This document shows, in pieces, positions 1-12,900 of a DNA stretch of 64,000 bases (position 1 is the stretch's first letter; each line of letters begins with the position of its first letter). The DNA is from Zygnema cylindricum (lineage: Eukaryota > Streptophyta > Zygnematophyceae > Zygnematales > Zygnemataceae), in NCBI GenBank assembly GCA_037447655.1, contig JBBHKE010003069.1, positions 38,039 to 102,038 on the forward strand. The letters are read 5' to 3'. The notes beneath the pieces are model-generated. The model ran no database searches. It was not told the DNA's origin and saw nothing but the letters and a program-made list of their open reading frames with translations. Both the position numbers and the translations under genes were made by a program.

Positions 1-467
1 AATTATGATATTTCTTTATGAACGTATCAATTTATCAGATGATATTCATTCCATTTGAATTAATGACCATGGAAATTGAACTCTGGGAATTTTTTTTTTT
101 TATTTTTTTTTGTTCTTTAACTATGTCACCTTAAAGTATTTTTCAACGTCTTGTTTTCTTATGTTTGTATGAAAGAACAGTTTAGATCGTCTTTGGGAAT
201 TTTCTGCTTTTGGATCTCTGTATGTTGACGGGGCATCTCTAAATACTAGAAAAGAATTCCGCTATTTTTTTCAGCCATGCTATTCAAACTTCTGCAATAG
301 TAGGCTGTATTACTTTTTTTTGAAAAACACGGAGTACTTGTTAAGCATTTATTCATTGGTGAGAGGAAAACACTACTTGGACGGTCCAGCGCATGTTTTC
401 CTCTCCACCCCTTTATCGTATGTCTTCAGAAAATGGTGAAAACTACTAATTTTGATGTACTTTCCAG
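1..467. other. 5' edge, probable intron of the PWWP-SCC3 gene
   Basis: I see no convincing coding exon here. The sequence is T-rich with several homopolymer T runs, as in the introns further right, and ends in a good acceptor (TTTCCAG) at 467. The first half of a PWWP domain (the part with the P-W/A-W-P motif) is needed upstream of the exon at 468. No matching codons were found here, so that exon should lie left of the window. Confidence 0.4.
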
Positions 468-942
468 GTATGTGACCCTGCAAAATTTGATCAGGAAGCC
501 AAGGAAGATAAACTGTTCGTTCTCTTCTTTCAACCTCGGCAAATGTAAGTTGTATCACCAGAGCCAGTCTTTTTTTTTTCTCTTTTGATTTCTGTTATGA
601 TTTTATTTTGATTCACCGCAGCTATCAGGTCGTCTTAAGTTTGCTATTTCTACAACTAGAAGTCCTGGCAATATTTCAAATAAGTTGTACGAACCACAGT
701 TTCTCCTGTAACTCAAACATTTTGAAATTGGCTGTAATTTAACAAGTAATTCCAATAAGGAGTTGACAAATAGTTTGAATCAAGGCTTTTTTTGTGTCTT
801 ACAGAAGGTTTTGCGGGCCCGAGGAGGTCACATTATTTACCGGTGAGGCAAAAGAGGCAGCCATTCAACGAACAAAAGCAAAAAATTGCTTGGCTGACTT
901 CAAAACTGCTGTTCATGAAATATTGGAGGCAGAAAAGAAACG
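468..942 (+). other. Two exons encoding the C-terminal half of a PWWP domain
   Basis: Exon 468-544 reads [20 protein letters not shown]. Exon 805-942 reads [20 protein letters not shown] and then [15 protein letters not shown]. The order of a hydrophobic LFVLFF strand, an aromatic strand, a P-x-x-[VI]-x-x-F-T turn and a final amphipathic helix is that of the second half of HUA2/PSIP1-type PWWP domains, which bind methylated histone H3 and DNA. The first exon ends in phase 2 at GTAAGT. The second ends in phase 2 at GTGGGC, and the acidic SCC3 exon at 1593 opens with the single base needed. The usual SCC3 core is therefore joined in frame. The alternative is a separate upstream gene. Confidence 0.65.
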
Positions 943-3900
943 GTGGGCTAGTGTTGCTTTTATTTCTACGTTTAAATTGGGGAACATCTAATGGCAAAGG
1001 CATTTCAGTTTGTTTGCATAATGATACTTGCTATTGAGAAGTCAGTATGAGTTTGTTGTTGATGTCTTTAATGTGATAAACCTTCATCAGGTTTAGTTGT
1101 GGTTTCAAGGTTTTTCTGGCTGCCTGTGATATGAATTTGTTATGTTTTGTGTTTTTCTGCATCGATTTTGTTGAAAGGAACTGTAAAGTGCAACCAATTG
1201 CAGCATGAATTGATCTCTCAAACATGAATGTTTGCCTTTATTGTGTGCTTTTTTGTGTCATTTGACCTAACCTTGTTCCTTAAACTGTGTCTTTTTGTTG
1301 GCCGTTCGTATGTTTCAGTAACAAGCCACCTGATTTTGGTTGTATCTCCAGTCTTTATGTGCCGTTACATCTTTGAATACATTACTTGATATTGCATTTT
1401 TTTATTTATTTCTGTTACCGTTTTGTTTTGGCACCATTGTTACAATATTCGTGAATGTTTACTTTATGGTTTGACACGTATCCGAATGGGATATATGTGT
1501 GGTATAATAAGGTCTAATGCTAAAGTGTCTTGTTGTAAATGCAAGTTTTTTTTCTCTCTTGACTGTCCTCTGAATATGTTGCTTGATTACAGTCAGAACG
1601 CAGAGGGCGACAGAAGTGAAGACGAGAGAGATGATGAACATGAGGAACCGGAGGAATCAGACGATGTGGAGGAAGAAGACTCAGAAGAAGATGCCCGAGA
1701 ACCTGCAAAGAAACTGTCACGGAAGCGAGTACGGCATGCTGGAAAGGCATCTCCTCAGGTATTGAGTTCCAATATTTTAACCATGCTGTTTGTCTATAGG
1801 AATTCCTGCAGTCTGCACATCTCTTGTTCAGATTCAGTTTTGTATTTCTGGTAGTGGCTGACTTGATTGCTCCATTAGCAATGTCACTATGGGCATATTA
1901 TGCTTGTTGTAATGCTTCACTTACTGAAACCGAAATGTATCCTCTTCAACTAAAACAATTTCGTGGTGTTGTGGTCCATGGTGTTGCTTCAAAATGCAGA
2001 AAAAGGCGAGAGGCAGGCCCAAACCACCAGCTGCTTCAGAAAAGGCTCGCAAGCAAGAAAGTGCATCAGAAAATACTGGAAGTGGAAAGAAAGTTCCTCT
2101 GGATGCTAATGGAGGCTTGTTTGGTATGTGCACCAAGTTATTGTTTGGAAGCATTCGGTTGGCAGGTCTGGCAATGCTATGGCATTTAATCAGGGACACA
2201 AACTTCCTGTTTAGTGACGTGGTTTGAGAGCTCTAGATGTAAGAAGTTACGATGCTGTTGGAAACCTTGACTTTGTTGGAAATTTCCGCTTGAACCTCGA
2301 GTAACTATTAGTTATTATCTGGCCTTTTCTTGGAGTTCGTCCTGGACTATGCCATAGTGCGAAATATTGAACTATGGAATTCTATTGCCCAACCTTTTTT
2401 TTGATTTTGAGCTGGAGCTTGTGTTGGATTTGGCAGCTACTGTGAAGAAAGGCAGCACATCAGAAAGTGTAGCAGCAGCCTGGGTAGAACGATACATGGA
2501 GGATCCCAACAAAGGGGTTGCAGAGCTTTTGAATTTTCTCTTCCAGGTATCCATTATGCTCCCTTGAATGGCACAGCATATACTGTGATTAGTTTAACAG
2601 CAGGCGGTAGCTTGTATCAATTTTTTTTTTTACATACTTTTGTCTCTTTTTTCATCAATATAACACCACCTAAGAGGCTGGTGTTTTTTGATCCAATGCA
2701 GACGGTATTCAATACAGGCAGTAATAGTTTTCATTTACAGTTAATATTTGTTGTCTCACTTTCTGTCATTATAACACCAACTAAGAGGCAGGTGTGTCTG
2801 ATCCAATGCAGACAGTAAATACAGGCAGTAATAGTTTCAGTTTATTGCTTTTTTCTCTCTCTATTGTTATAGCACGACCTAAGAGACAGGCGTGTCTGGT
2901 TCAATGCAGGCTTGTGGTGCTCATATAAATTTGGAGCCAGAGGATCCATCAGACGACACCGATGTTGATGATGTTGTGCAGAACCTTGTGGCAGCAGCAA
3001 AAGATGTATCCTCATCTACTATTATTTGATTCGCCACAGTTCATGTAATTTGAAAGTATTGGTCAGTTTACATGCCCGCACGTTGGTATGATGGGCTCAT
3101 AAACCAAAAGGTAAAACAAGTTTTTTTTCTTGTATGTTCTGCATGGCTGAAGCTGAAACCAAACGAGGTTGTCGTTGCTATACTTTCAGAGTTGTTTTGG
3201 CGCAACATCACTATTGCCAATTGTTGTGAACTTTAACTGCTTCACAGGGGGATGTGGACGATCTAGTTGGATCCAAAAGCAAAGAGACCAAGGATTTTAA
3301 AAAGAACCTTCTTCAATTTTGGCATGCACTTGTGCTAGAGTGCCAGGAAACCGTCCTCTTTGATGAGAACCTCTTCAACAAACTCATGAGCTATGTTATT
3401 GCACTTGCATGGTATGTTTTTTTTCATTTCAGAATAGAATATCCTTGTTGTCAAGCTTGTGTTTTTTACCAAGTTAATTGGAGCAACGTTGATGACTCTA
3501 CAGGATAGATTGTAATGGAAAGTTCTCATGCTATTTTGTTTGTTGCCATCTGACACAATTTTTTTGTTATGACTGCAATCTCCTTCTTGTGGCTGTGCAT
3601 TGCCATGGTTTTAGAGGGGCTTGAGAGGGATGAGGGTTTATCAACAATCCCATCTTTAAATTTGACAATGCCACAAGATCATTCCACATCATAATTCTTC
3701 CTTAATTATTCTTGTTTTCCGAGAAAAGTTCATTTTATAATGCAGCTAGAAGTGCTGTTTGCCACGGATGAGAAGTCTGTTCCTTGTAGATCCACTATTT
3801 TACAGGAAATGTTATCCGTACGCTCCGAAAAAAAACAGGAGAAGAGCATAAGATAATCAACACAACTTGACTGAGGGTAATAGGAAGCTACAGTTCAAAT

Positions 3901-6900
3901 TAGTCACTGTGTATTTTTGTGCAAGAATGATCAAAGTTTCTGGGCTACTTTGGGAAAGCCATAGACTGGACCAGGCATGATGTGCGGTTCATGTTCAGGA
4001 AAGAGTCAACGTAACTAAACATTGCCAGAATCACTTTCAGAAATCTGTCAAGAAGTTAGTCGTTTAGCCTGTGTAAGCTGTCTCTCTTGCAGTACATCAC
4101 CTCGAACATTTCGACAGGTGGCAACTTTGGTGGCTCTTCAGCTTGTTTCTTCATTTGTAACTGTTGCCACTTTTTTCATCGAAACACGTGAGACAGTGCA
4201 ACGGCAGCTTAATGCGGAGAAGAAGAAAAAGGGTGTGAATGAGAGAGTAGCAGCTCTAGAAAAAAGTTTGGAAGATGTGAATGAGAAGGTAGCCACCATC
4301 GAAGGCATGATGCGTAACTTGTTCACCGGGTAAGTTGATTAACCTCGTGCATTGTTTTTGAAATTAAAGGTCCACATTGTTCCTTAAATTTGTTACAAAG
4401 CTGTTGAAAGCTGTGTTGAATCTGAGTTATTTGGTAGTATGGAGGTTGGCAATTGCTGTCATAAACTAAGTTCTTAATGCCATAACATTTATCCAGTATG
4501 AGGCTGGGTTCTATGGCCCGATTATTTATGTGATGGTAAATGGCTTCACCAAGCAAAGCTAACAACATGCTTCATTTTTCTATGGCTTGTTAGGAACAAG
4601 ATAATGTTCTCTGATTAAGCAAAAAAACGACCTTGCCTTATTTAGGAACTAGCTTTAGTTTGGACTTCCATTTATCCTTGATTATAGAAACCGCCAATCT
4701 ACAAGACAGGCCTCAACATTTCCAATTTTTGTTGGCAGCTGAGTTAAATAGTTGAAGTTCCTGGTTGCAGAGTGTTTATGCACCGCTATCGTGATGTGGA
4801 TTCTGAGATTCGTGTGGCCTGCATTTCGTCCTTGGGTGTTTGGATTGAAAACTATCCTTCACTATTCCTTCAAGATCTCTATTTGAAATACATTGGCTGG
4901 ACGTTGAATGACAAGGTATGTTAACTTTCATGCCCTGGCTAGTCTGCTGAGGAAGAGAGGAAACACCACAAATTGCTGCAAATTTGTTGGTATTGAGTTG
5001 TAATGAGGTCAGTAGAATCGCTACATGATTTGTGGGTTTCAGTCTTCTCATTTATTCTGGTATTCTATCTTGAAATTCTGGTGAATCAATTTGTTAAATA
5101 ACAAATCTTATTTCTGTTTTGGCCTCTGTAAAGGTCTCAATTGAACAAACAATATTCATGGGTTTGACAGAGTGTCAATCCTAGTGCTTGTGTCGAAGCC
5201 TGTCTCTGATGGGAAATTCTCTGATGTTGAACTTTCATCACCTTTTAAGAGAAGTGCAAGAGATAAATATTCATGTGGTTTTAGCCATAGCAGTCACTGA
5301 TTTCAAAATTTTCGGCACTTTTTCTTGTTTGGCAGGTATTAATTGCTCATGACAAAAGAAACGATTGTTTGTCTTTTACAGGTTCCTGCTGTGCGGCTCA
5401 GTTCAATATCAGCTCTATGTGCTCTTTACGAAAATGACGATTTCATCCCCGCCCTTGGACTTTTTACGGAGCGTTTTGTCGCCAGAATGGTTGAGCTCGT
5501 AGAGGACATCGACATTGAGGTTGCAGTGAAGGCTTTGGATCTTCTGCAGCAGTTAATGAAGTATGTAACGAGAAATGAATGAATCTCATCAACACCTATC
5601 AAAGTACATAAAATGGTGGTCCTGCATTTTCTGTGTTCTTTGCTTGTTTAGTCTGGTACTGGTTTTGTAAATGATACCTGGCTCTAATGTTGCTTAGTGT
5701 GACAGATTCTTGGTATGGATGTGGTTATGCAGGCATCAACTCATCGGCGAAGAGGACATTGCCCCGTTTTATGAACTTTTATTCGATGAATCCCCCCAGA
5801 TTCGACATGCAGTAGGAAAGATTATATACGAGCTCCGTGTTGCACCAGCAGGGCGAATCTCTGGAGTAGGCACCTCTGGACGAGGTGTGTTGCGGGGTTG
5901 CTAAATGGACTAACTTTGGAAGTCAATGCTTGTTGAATAGGTCATGGACCACTGCAAGGTATAAAGTTCACGACAGGCAGTAATTTAATTTAGGCCAGTG
6001 ATGAAATGGAAGTCTATAGCCTGTTTTGCTGATACACGGCAAATGAACTTTAAAATTCAGCAGTCCAAAGCATATTCTTCACATGAGCTGGCAGTGAAAT
6101 GTAATCAATATGTCAGCTAATTTCAAAAACTTCTCCTTGGGGCTTTATGTTCCATTCCCCACTTTGCGGCTCAATGCAGCTGCTGAAAGCACTTTAAAAT
6201 GGTTAACTTGAAAACCTGTGCAAATGGACCAAAACAATATTGTAGTCTAAACAGAGAGTCCTGTGCTTGCCGTTCCTCAAGAAAATAGTGGTGCTTTCAT
6301 GACCATGGCGATACCAGAAAAGCAGAAATAAGCAGGATTCTGGTTATTCTAGAATCTAAAGTTGGAGAAGACTACAGAAGGAATTCTTGTGGCTCCATGT
6401 ATAGGGTGTTAACTGAAATTTTTTGTTGCCTTATTTCAGGAAATAACATTATGATGAATCAGTCGGCAATTTTTTTAAAAGCTTTAGCAACTAGGACACA
6501 CAGAAAAACGTTTATACTCAAAACATCCTGAGTTTTTTATGGCTGCTGGTTGTAGGTGCCAAAGGGAAAAAAGGCTCTGATGGACAAATCCGTAGTATCT
6601 TGCAATTAATGGCAGATTATTCCAGCAACCCATCTATGGCAGACTATATGGTTGATGCATTGGGAAATGTTGAAGCTCTCCAGGTAATCTGAAGAAGGTG
6701 AAAGGTCTATAGGCAGTTTATTTTGCTTGCTTTTAAGTGCAAACCTCGTCAAGTTCTGGTGGTGTTTTCTATGTATTTTTGTTGGCCTTCTGATGACCTC
6801 TACGCCATGAATCGCTTGTAGCATTAAAAGATAATTAGTGTGAGGGCTGTTTTAGTGTTAATGATTCTATTTCCGGTCCAAACCAAGCGGACAATTGTGA

Positions 6901-9900
6901 AGCGCAAAAAAAATTAGCTTTAAGAAGAGAAAAATTGGTATTAATAACTCTATTGTGTTCGAAGGGCAAGAAATTCTGTGCTCGAACCAGTGTGATTAAC
7001 TTTAATAGCAATTCACAGTCTACTCCGGGTTGATTGTTATCAGGATTGGAAATGCATTTCGAGAATGTTGCTTAACGAACAGTCAGAAGATGGACTGTCA
7101 GAGGAGGATGCAAGTTATCTAATGCGAATCTTGACTGCTTCAGTCAAAAGGGCAGTGGGGGAGCGCTTGGTACCGTCATCTGATGGGCGAAAGTTTGTGC
7201 TTACCAAAACAATGAAGGTGACTTGTGGTTCATCCATGCATAGTGAGATGTTACAGAGCGACTATCATCAGTGTCTTTCATGCTCTTTCTTTGTGCTTAT
7301 GACATTCCTTATCTCACTTGCAACATCATCAGGAATTGCGAGGACAATTGATAAAGTTCTACTCTGAATGCTGAAGTGAGACAGTACACTCGGGTAATAG
7401 CTCGTGGCAACTGTGTGGATTTGCGATCTGAAATCAAGGGGGTGTGAATTAAGAGCCACATTTAAGGGGACATTTTTGAAAATTCTACCTTGTTCAGTCT
7501 ATAGGATTATTGCGTTTGCTTTACTGTGTCAACGAACTTCATGTATTCCGATGCAGTAGCAGACCTTTTACTTGAGGGTTGCCCTGGTAAATGTACCATG
7601 TTTGGGATTCTGTGGAAAGCCCAACGGGGCTGCTGAGGAGAAGAAAACGAAAAAAACTGCGAGGATGGTTTTCACTTGAAGTGTGTGATGTTCGGTCAAG
7701 AGCATGATATGATAAGATGCTTGCGACAAGGTCTAATATTTCTCCTCGAATTGCTGTTTCTGACAGGCACAATTTGAGACGAATAAGAGAGAATTGACAA
7801 GCGCCCTTATGAAACCACTGCCGCAGCTGTTGAAGAAATATCTTGCTGATGGTGAAAAAGTTGCCAGCTTGGTGGATATTGTGTTTTATCTTGAGCTGGA
7901 GGTTTTTTCGATCAATCGGCAGGAGACTGTAAGCAGCATCATATGTTTGCAGACCTCTATCATCTCGCAAGTTTGTTCAAGCTGTGGAAAGACTCATATT
8001 CCTCAAAACAAAAATAGAGTCACTTATTACTCTGTGTTCCTAGTGGAGCTCATGATGTTCAGCTGTTTCTCTGTCAGACTAACCGTATGAATTGTATCCT
8101 TGTGCAGAGCTTTTCTACAATTTTGCAGTTGCTGAAGGAAGCGTTTTTCAAGCATGCAGAAGAACAGATTCTGCACAATTGTGTGAAGGCTCTCTCTTTC
8201 TGTGCTCAGGAAGGTCACGCCGAACTGAAGGACGTTGCCCAAGCTGTACTGAATGAGGCTGCAACAGAGACAATGAAGAAGCTAGACGAGTCTGTCCAAC
8301 ATGCCACTGTACGTTTATGACATTTGATGCAGTTCTTTTGACAAGTGATACTGCAAAGTGCGTGGAAAGCTGAGCATTCTTCCTTTTGAATTTCTCGAGT
8401 CTTTGATCTATGTTGTTTGTCTTTCAATGGTTATTGTGGCGGATTAGGCTTATTTGTATATGCAGGTGCGCCCTGCTCAGCTTGTGAATTGAAGCGCAAG
8501 ATGACTGTTGCAGGCAATAGAGGAAGATGTGGAACATGAGTATTCATTACGTCTAAGCCTTCGTCGATTTTCTCAACTTCAGCTAGTGACCAACATTGGC
8601 AAAGAGGAATCATTCACATCCATAGCTGCGCTACTGGACAAGTACAGCAGCCTAGATGATGAGGTGGGGCACAATTTTCAGCTTATTATATTTTACTATA
8701 TATTTTTCAGCTTATTTACAGGGATCAAATATTGAGTCAAAGAAATGTTTTTTCCTTTCTGATTTTTTTTTGATTACTTTCAAATAAAGAATTGGTCACA
8801 TGAGGTTGTGACAACTGCCTGCAGACGGTGGGTTTGTCGCTTTTGAACCTCTTTCTGCAACTCTGTTGGTCCTACACTGAGCTTGACTTTGAACATCCAA
8901 GTGAGACGGCCATGACTTCCTTGGCAACTAGAAGAGGAAAGCTTATGGAGCACCTGCAAGTTTCTATGGAGAGTGTGCTCGATTCAGATGACACTGGCCC
9001 TGATAGACTACAACTTATCGGACAGGTGACGAAAGTGTCCATTCCTTCCGTTGGTGTTTTGATGCAAAAGGGCTGTATGCTATTCGTAAGAAAGAGTTTA
9101 TTTTCGAGACTGAAATTTTGAAAATAGTTGCAAAGTAATAATGGTCTGGGAAGGAGGTTTAAGGCTCTGTCGCTGAACAATGGAAGTTTTCGGCCTGTAT
9201 TGCAGATAATTCATATTACGTCAGACTTTTGGTGCTTATTTAGTAAGTCAAAATTACACGGTTCAGTGCTGGAGGAGTTGGAGATGGAGCCTACAGAGCA
9301 TGAGTTGAAGCAGTACTGGAAGTTGTGCACAAAGATTTTGAGCATTCCAGGTAAGTTCATGTCGTGGGGCTTGAAAAGGAAGCTGAGTGCAACATAGAGT
9401 CACACGAATGGTTAGGGACTAAGCATTCCAAATTTTCCCTGTTCAAAAGTTAACCGGTGCTCAGAAGACAACTATAGAAACTGGTAAATTGCAGCTGTGT
9501 TTGACAGATGTGTGTGGTGGTTTCTTGGAAAAACTATGATTCTTTCTTCTTTTGAGAATTTTGGATGGGTATCAACTCTGTAGACATGAAATTTCCATGG
9601 GGTCTAAGCGGATCTTGATGTCTTTCCGTGTTGATTACATGCACTCGAAATAAGTGGTAATGGAGGCAGTAGAATGTGGAAGTATATATAGTGTGGGTTC
9701 TTTAACTCAAATTTTACGTCTGTTTTGCGGTTGTTTGTTATCTGGACAGTGGCTCATTAAAGGAATCCGTGTCTTGAGCATGGTTACACATAATTGTTCG
9801 AGTTTTCCTTTCGGCTAATGGGATATTCTAGTAACTTAAGTTACTGAACCAGATGTCTTGCTAATCATGTGAAAGTGGTAAATTGACAAACTGGCGACCA

Positions 9901-12900
9901 GTTGAGCAGTCTTAAGCGGCTGTGCATTGATCGAGTAAAAAGCTGTGTTGACAGCAAGACTGGCATACACCGTTGTGTTTGTGTACTTTGTTTTTATATC
10001 TCTAAATCATCCATTGGAGATGTTGCAGGCATAGAAAAATACATTTGGTGGTCATCTAAGATTTATTTTAGACCCATGTGCATGTATAATGCTAGCATTA
10101 AAATAATGAATTTTGCCTTCTCCAATGCACTCGCTACTGCAAACCGATGTCACGATTTGTTCCGTAACGGAACGAATGGTGATTAAACAAATTAAGTTTC
10201 CTATGAGTCTCGTGCGGGTTGTTGTTGTCTATGATCTGCAGAAACTGATAATGTAAACAATGAAGTCAGAGTAAGAAACTCTGTGCAAAACCGAGAAGTT
10301 GTAATGATTGCAGCAGCCAAGCTCGTTGTTCATGACATGGTACCCAAGGTGAGCTAACACAGGAAAAGGCTTGTTCCATATCTGTAGTTCAAAATTTGTC
10401 ATAAACATTTAAGGAGCTTGGGGCAAGAGGATTTATTAGTTTTGAATATGTGTGATGACGGCTTTTAATATTGCTCTTGTTCAATTCACAACAAAAGCCT
10501 TTTTTTTTAAGCAAATATGTGCTTCGTTTCTGACCTGGGCTTTCTCAAACTGTTTTAAGGCATTGCTTTAACTATCAGCGTTTGACGGTTTTGGAACTTT
10601 TTGCAGAACAACTTGGCTGCAGAAATCATATCACACTTAACGGTTTATGGTAAAGGTGTAGCTGATGTTGTGAAAAGCCTCTGCAGCCGCCTGAAGGAAG
10701 ACAAGTCCACTGACCAATGGGACCTTTACCATGAAGCATTGAAAAAGGTCAGTGGTTTACCAGGGATCACAGCTCTTAACCTTCATCTCATTGAGTTGTG
10801 ATTTCTCCTTGTATTTAAAGCAAGTTATCAGAAATTGTCTTGTACATGAAGTCCTTTTTCTGCATGGAGCTAATGCAAAAGTAGGCAACATGCTTCGGTT
10901 CAGGATTGTGCCTTATGGGTGTAGAGAGCTTTATTTCACTCAAGTACACCGTGAATCGCTATCAGGTTCAATAACACTAATTCAATGGCGGTTTTTTTTG
11001 GCCCCTAAACATAAAATAGCGTTAATAATACTATTTATTTTCCCTCTTAAGTGGTTAAAAATCGCCCACGTCGCTCCGACCCAAATTATACTCAATAAAA
11101 CTAAAATAAAACCCATGCTATAAATTTCTTAGCGCCACTGGAAATTCACGGTGTTGCTCAGATGTTTTGCACTGAGTTTTGAGTAGTTGCCTCAAAATGG
11201 TTACAAAAAGCTGGAATAGCAACACTATTTTTTCCTTTTTTCCTTCTTTTCTTTTTTGTCTGTAATGGCAGGCTTACCAAAGGCACTTGGAGGAGGCTGA
11301 CAACGAAGACAGTGAACAATGGGCCAGCAGTAAATCTCTACAAGGTTGCAAAGAATTGGCAAACCGTTTGTCTGCGACATATGTTGGTTTTGGACGAGCG
11401 GGAAATAGAGACAACCTTGTAAAGTTTGTTCGATTAGGACTTGATTTCGCGTTCAATAATCTTCCACGGCAGCTGCTTTTCCTGGAAGCTGGAGTTATTC
11501 AGTTTGTCTTGAAGCTAACAGCGGGAGATATTCAAAAAATGTGAGGGACTTACTGGGTCTCGACTTGTAAATTTTGGTTCTCTTTTTTGTTTGCATGCAA
11601 TGCTGTTCGGAAAGCTTATAGGCGATCATGATGAAAATCCTGTCCCTGTTCAAATGGTTTTCTTTTGTGGGTATATTGACATTCACGTTTGGTTCTAGGT
11701 TTTTGGGAGGTGTGAATTGTGTGGAGACTGCTTGTTTGAGTCACCTGAGTAATTGGGCCTTCAACATTGTTTTTTTCTTGCTTGTTTGTTGTTGTTTTCT
11801 TACATGTTTTTGCACCACAGGCTTGGTCAAACGTGCCTGGTGCAGACAGATGGTTTATTGGTTACCTCTGCTTTTACTTTATAAGGCATAGGTGTCACTT
11901 TAAGTGGGACAGAAGCAACCGTTAAGTGCTCACCAGAGGTCAAAACCTGTAGCCAGAAACATGCATCCTCTCGATTTTAGTGAATTAAATGTTTTTTTTT
12001 TTTTTCCACGTTTATTTATTCATTTTCTATTTGTTTTCTGAGGACAGACTGGAAGATGCTGTGCGAAGAGTGGATGGTGTCAACATTGATGAAGACCCAA
12101 GTGCATGGCGTCCGTATGTCGTATTCACAGATCAACTGAAGGAGAAATTGAGCAAAGCATCTCCCAAAATAGGTGACATCTCTTTTCCTCCGTGATTTTA
12201 TGGCATTGTATTTTTTTTTCTTTCTTTCTTTCTTTTTTTTCTTTTTAGTTCCACCTAATAGCTGAAGGAGAAATTGAATAAAACATTCTCCCGAAACAGG
12301 TGACATTTCTTTTCCTTAGTACTTATATGGTATGCTGTTTGGCCCAATGTAATGAATGTCTATAGCATGCGAGTTACATCTAATTCACTACTAGAGTTAG
12401 TGAACTATTTAGCGTTAACACTTATAAAATTAACTACGCTATATTATGTTTTGCATGTGGCTCTTTATGGGCACTTAATTAACCAGTGTTTTTAACACTA
12501 ATTTATGATTTTGCATCAAAAAAACACTTACTAGAATTAGAGTGGTTGTCTCTAATAGTGATGGGTGTACTGTATGAAGGCACGGTATGAAACTTGTTGT
12601 CGGTTGCACTATTGACTGCAATTGTTATCAGGTTCCATGTCAATGGTTAACCAGCCTAAGGTGGTAACAACATAGGTCAGGTTGAATCTTCTGATAAATT
12701 TGATAAAGAAATAATGTTCGTATTTGTTACTCGAGGGACATTATTTTTCTACAACCTTTCCAACCTTTTTTTGCCTTTGGTTCCCTATTTTTTTTGTTTC
12801 ATTGTAGCTGTCAACAATGAGGAATTGCCACGTCGGGGAAGGCCCAGAAAGCCACTCGACGTCACCGGTAAACGTTTGTCCTTTGGAGGGAGGCATTCGG

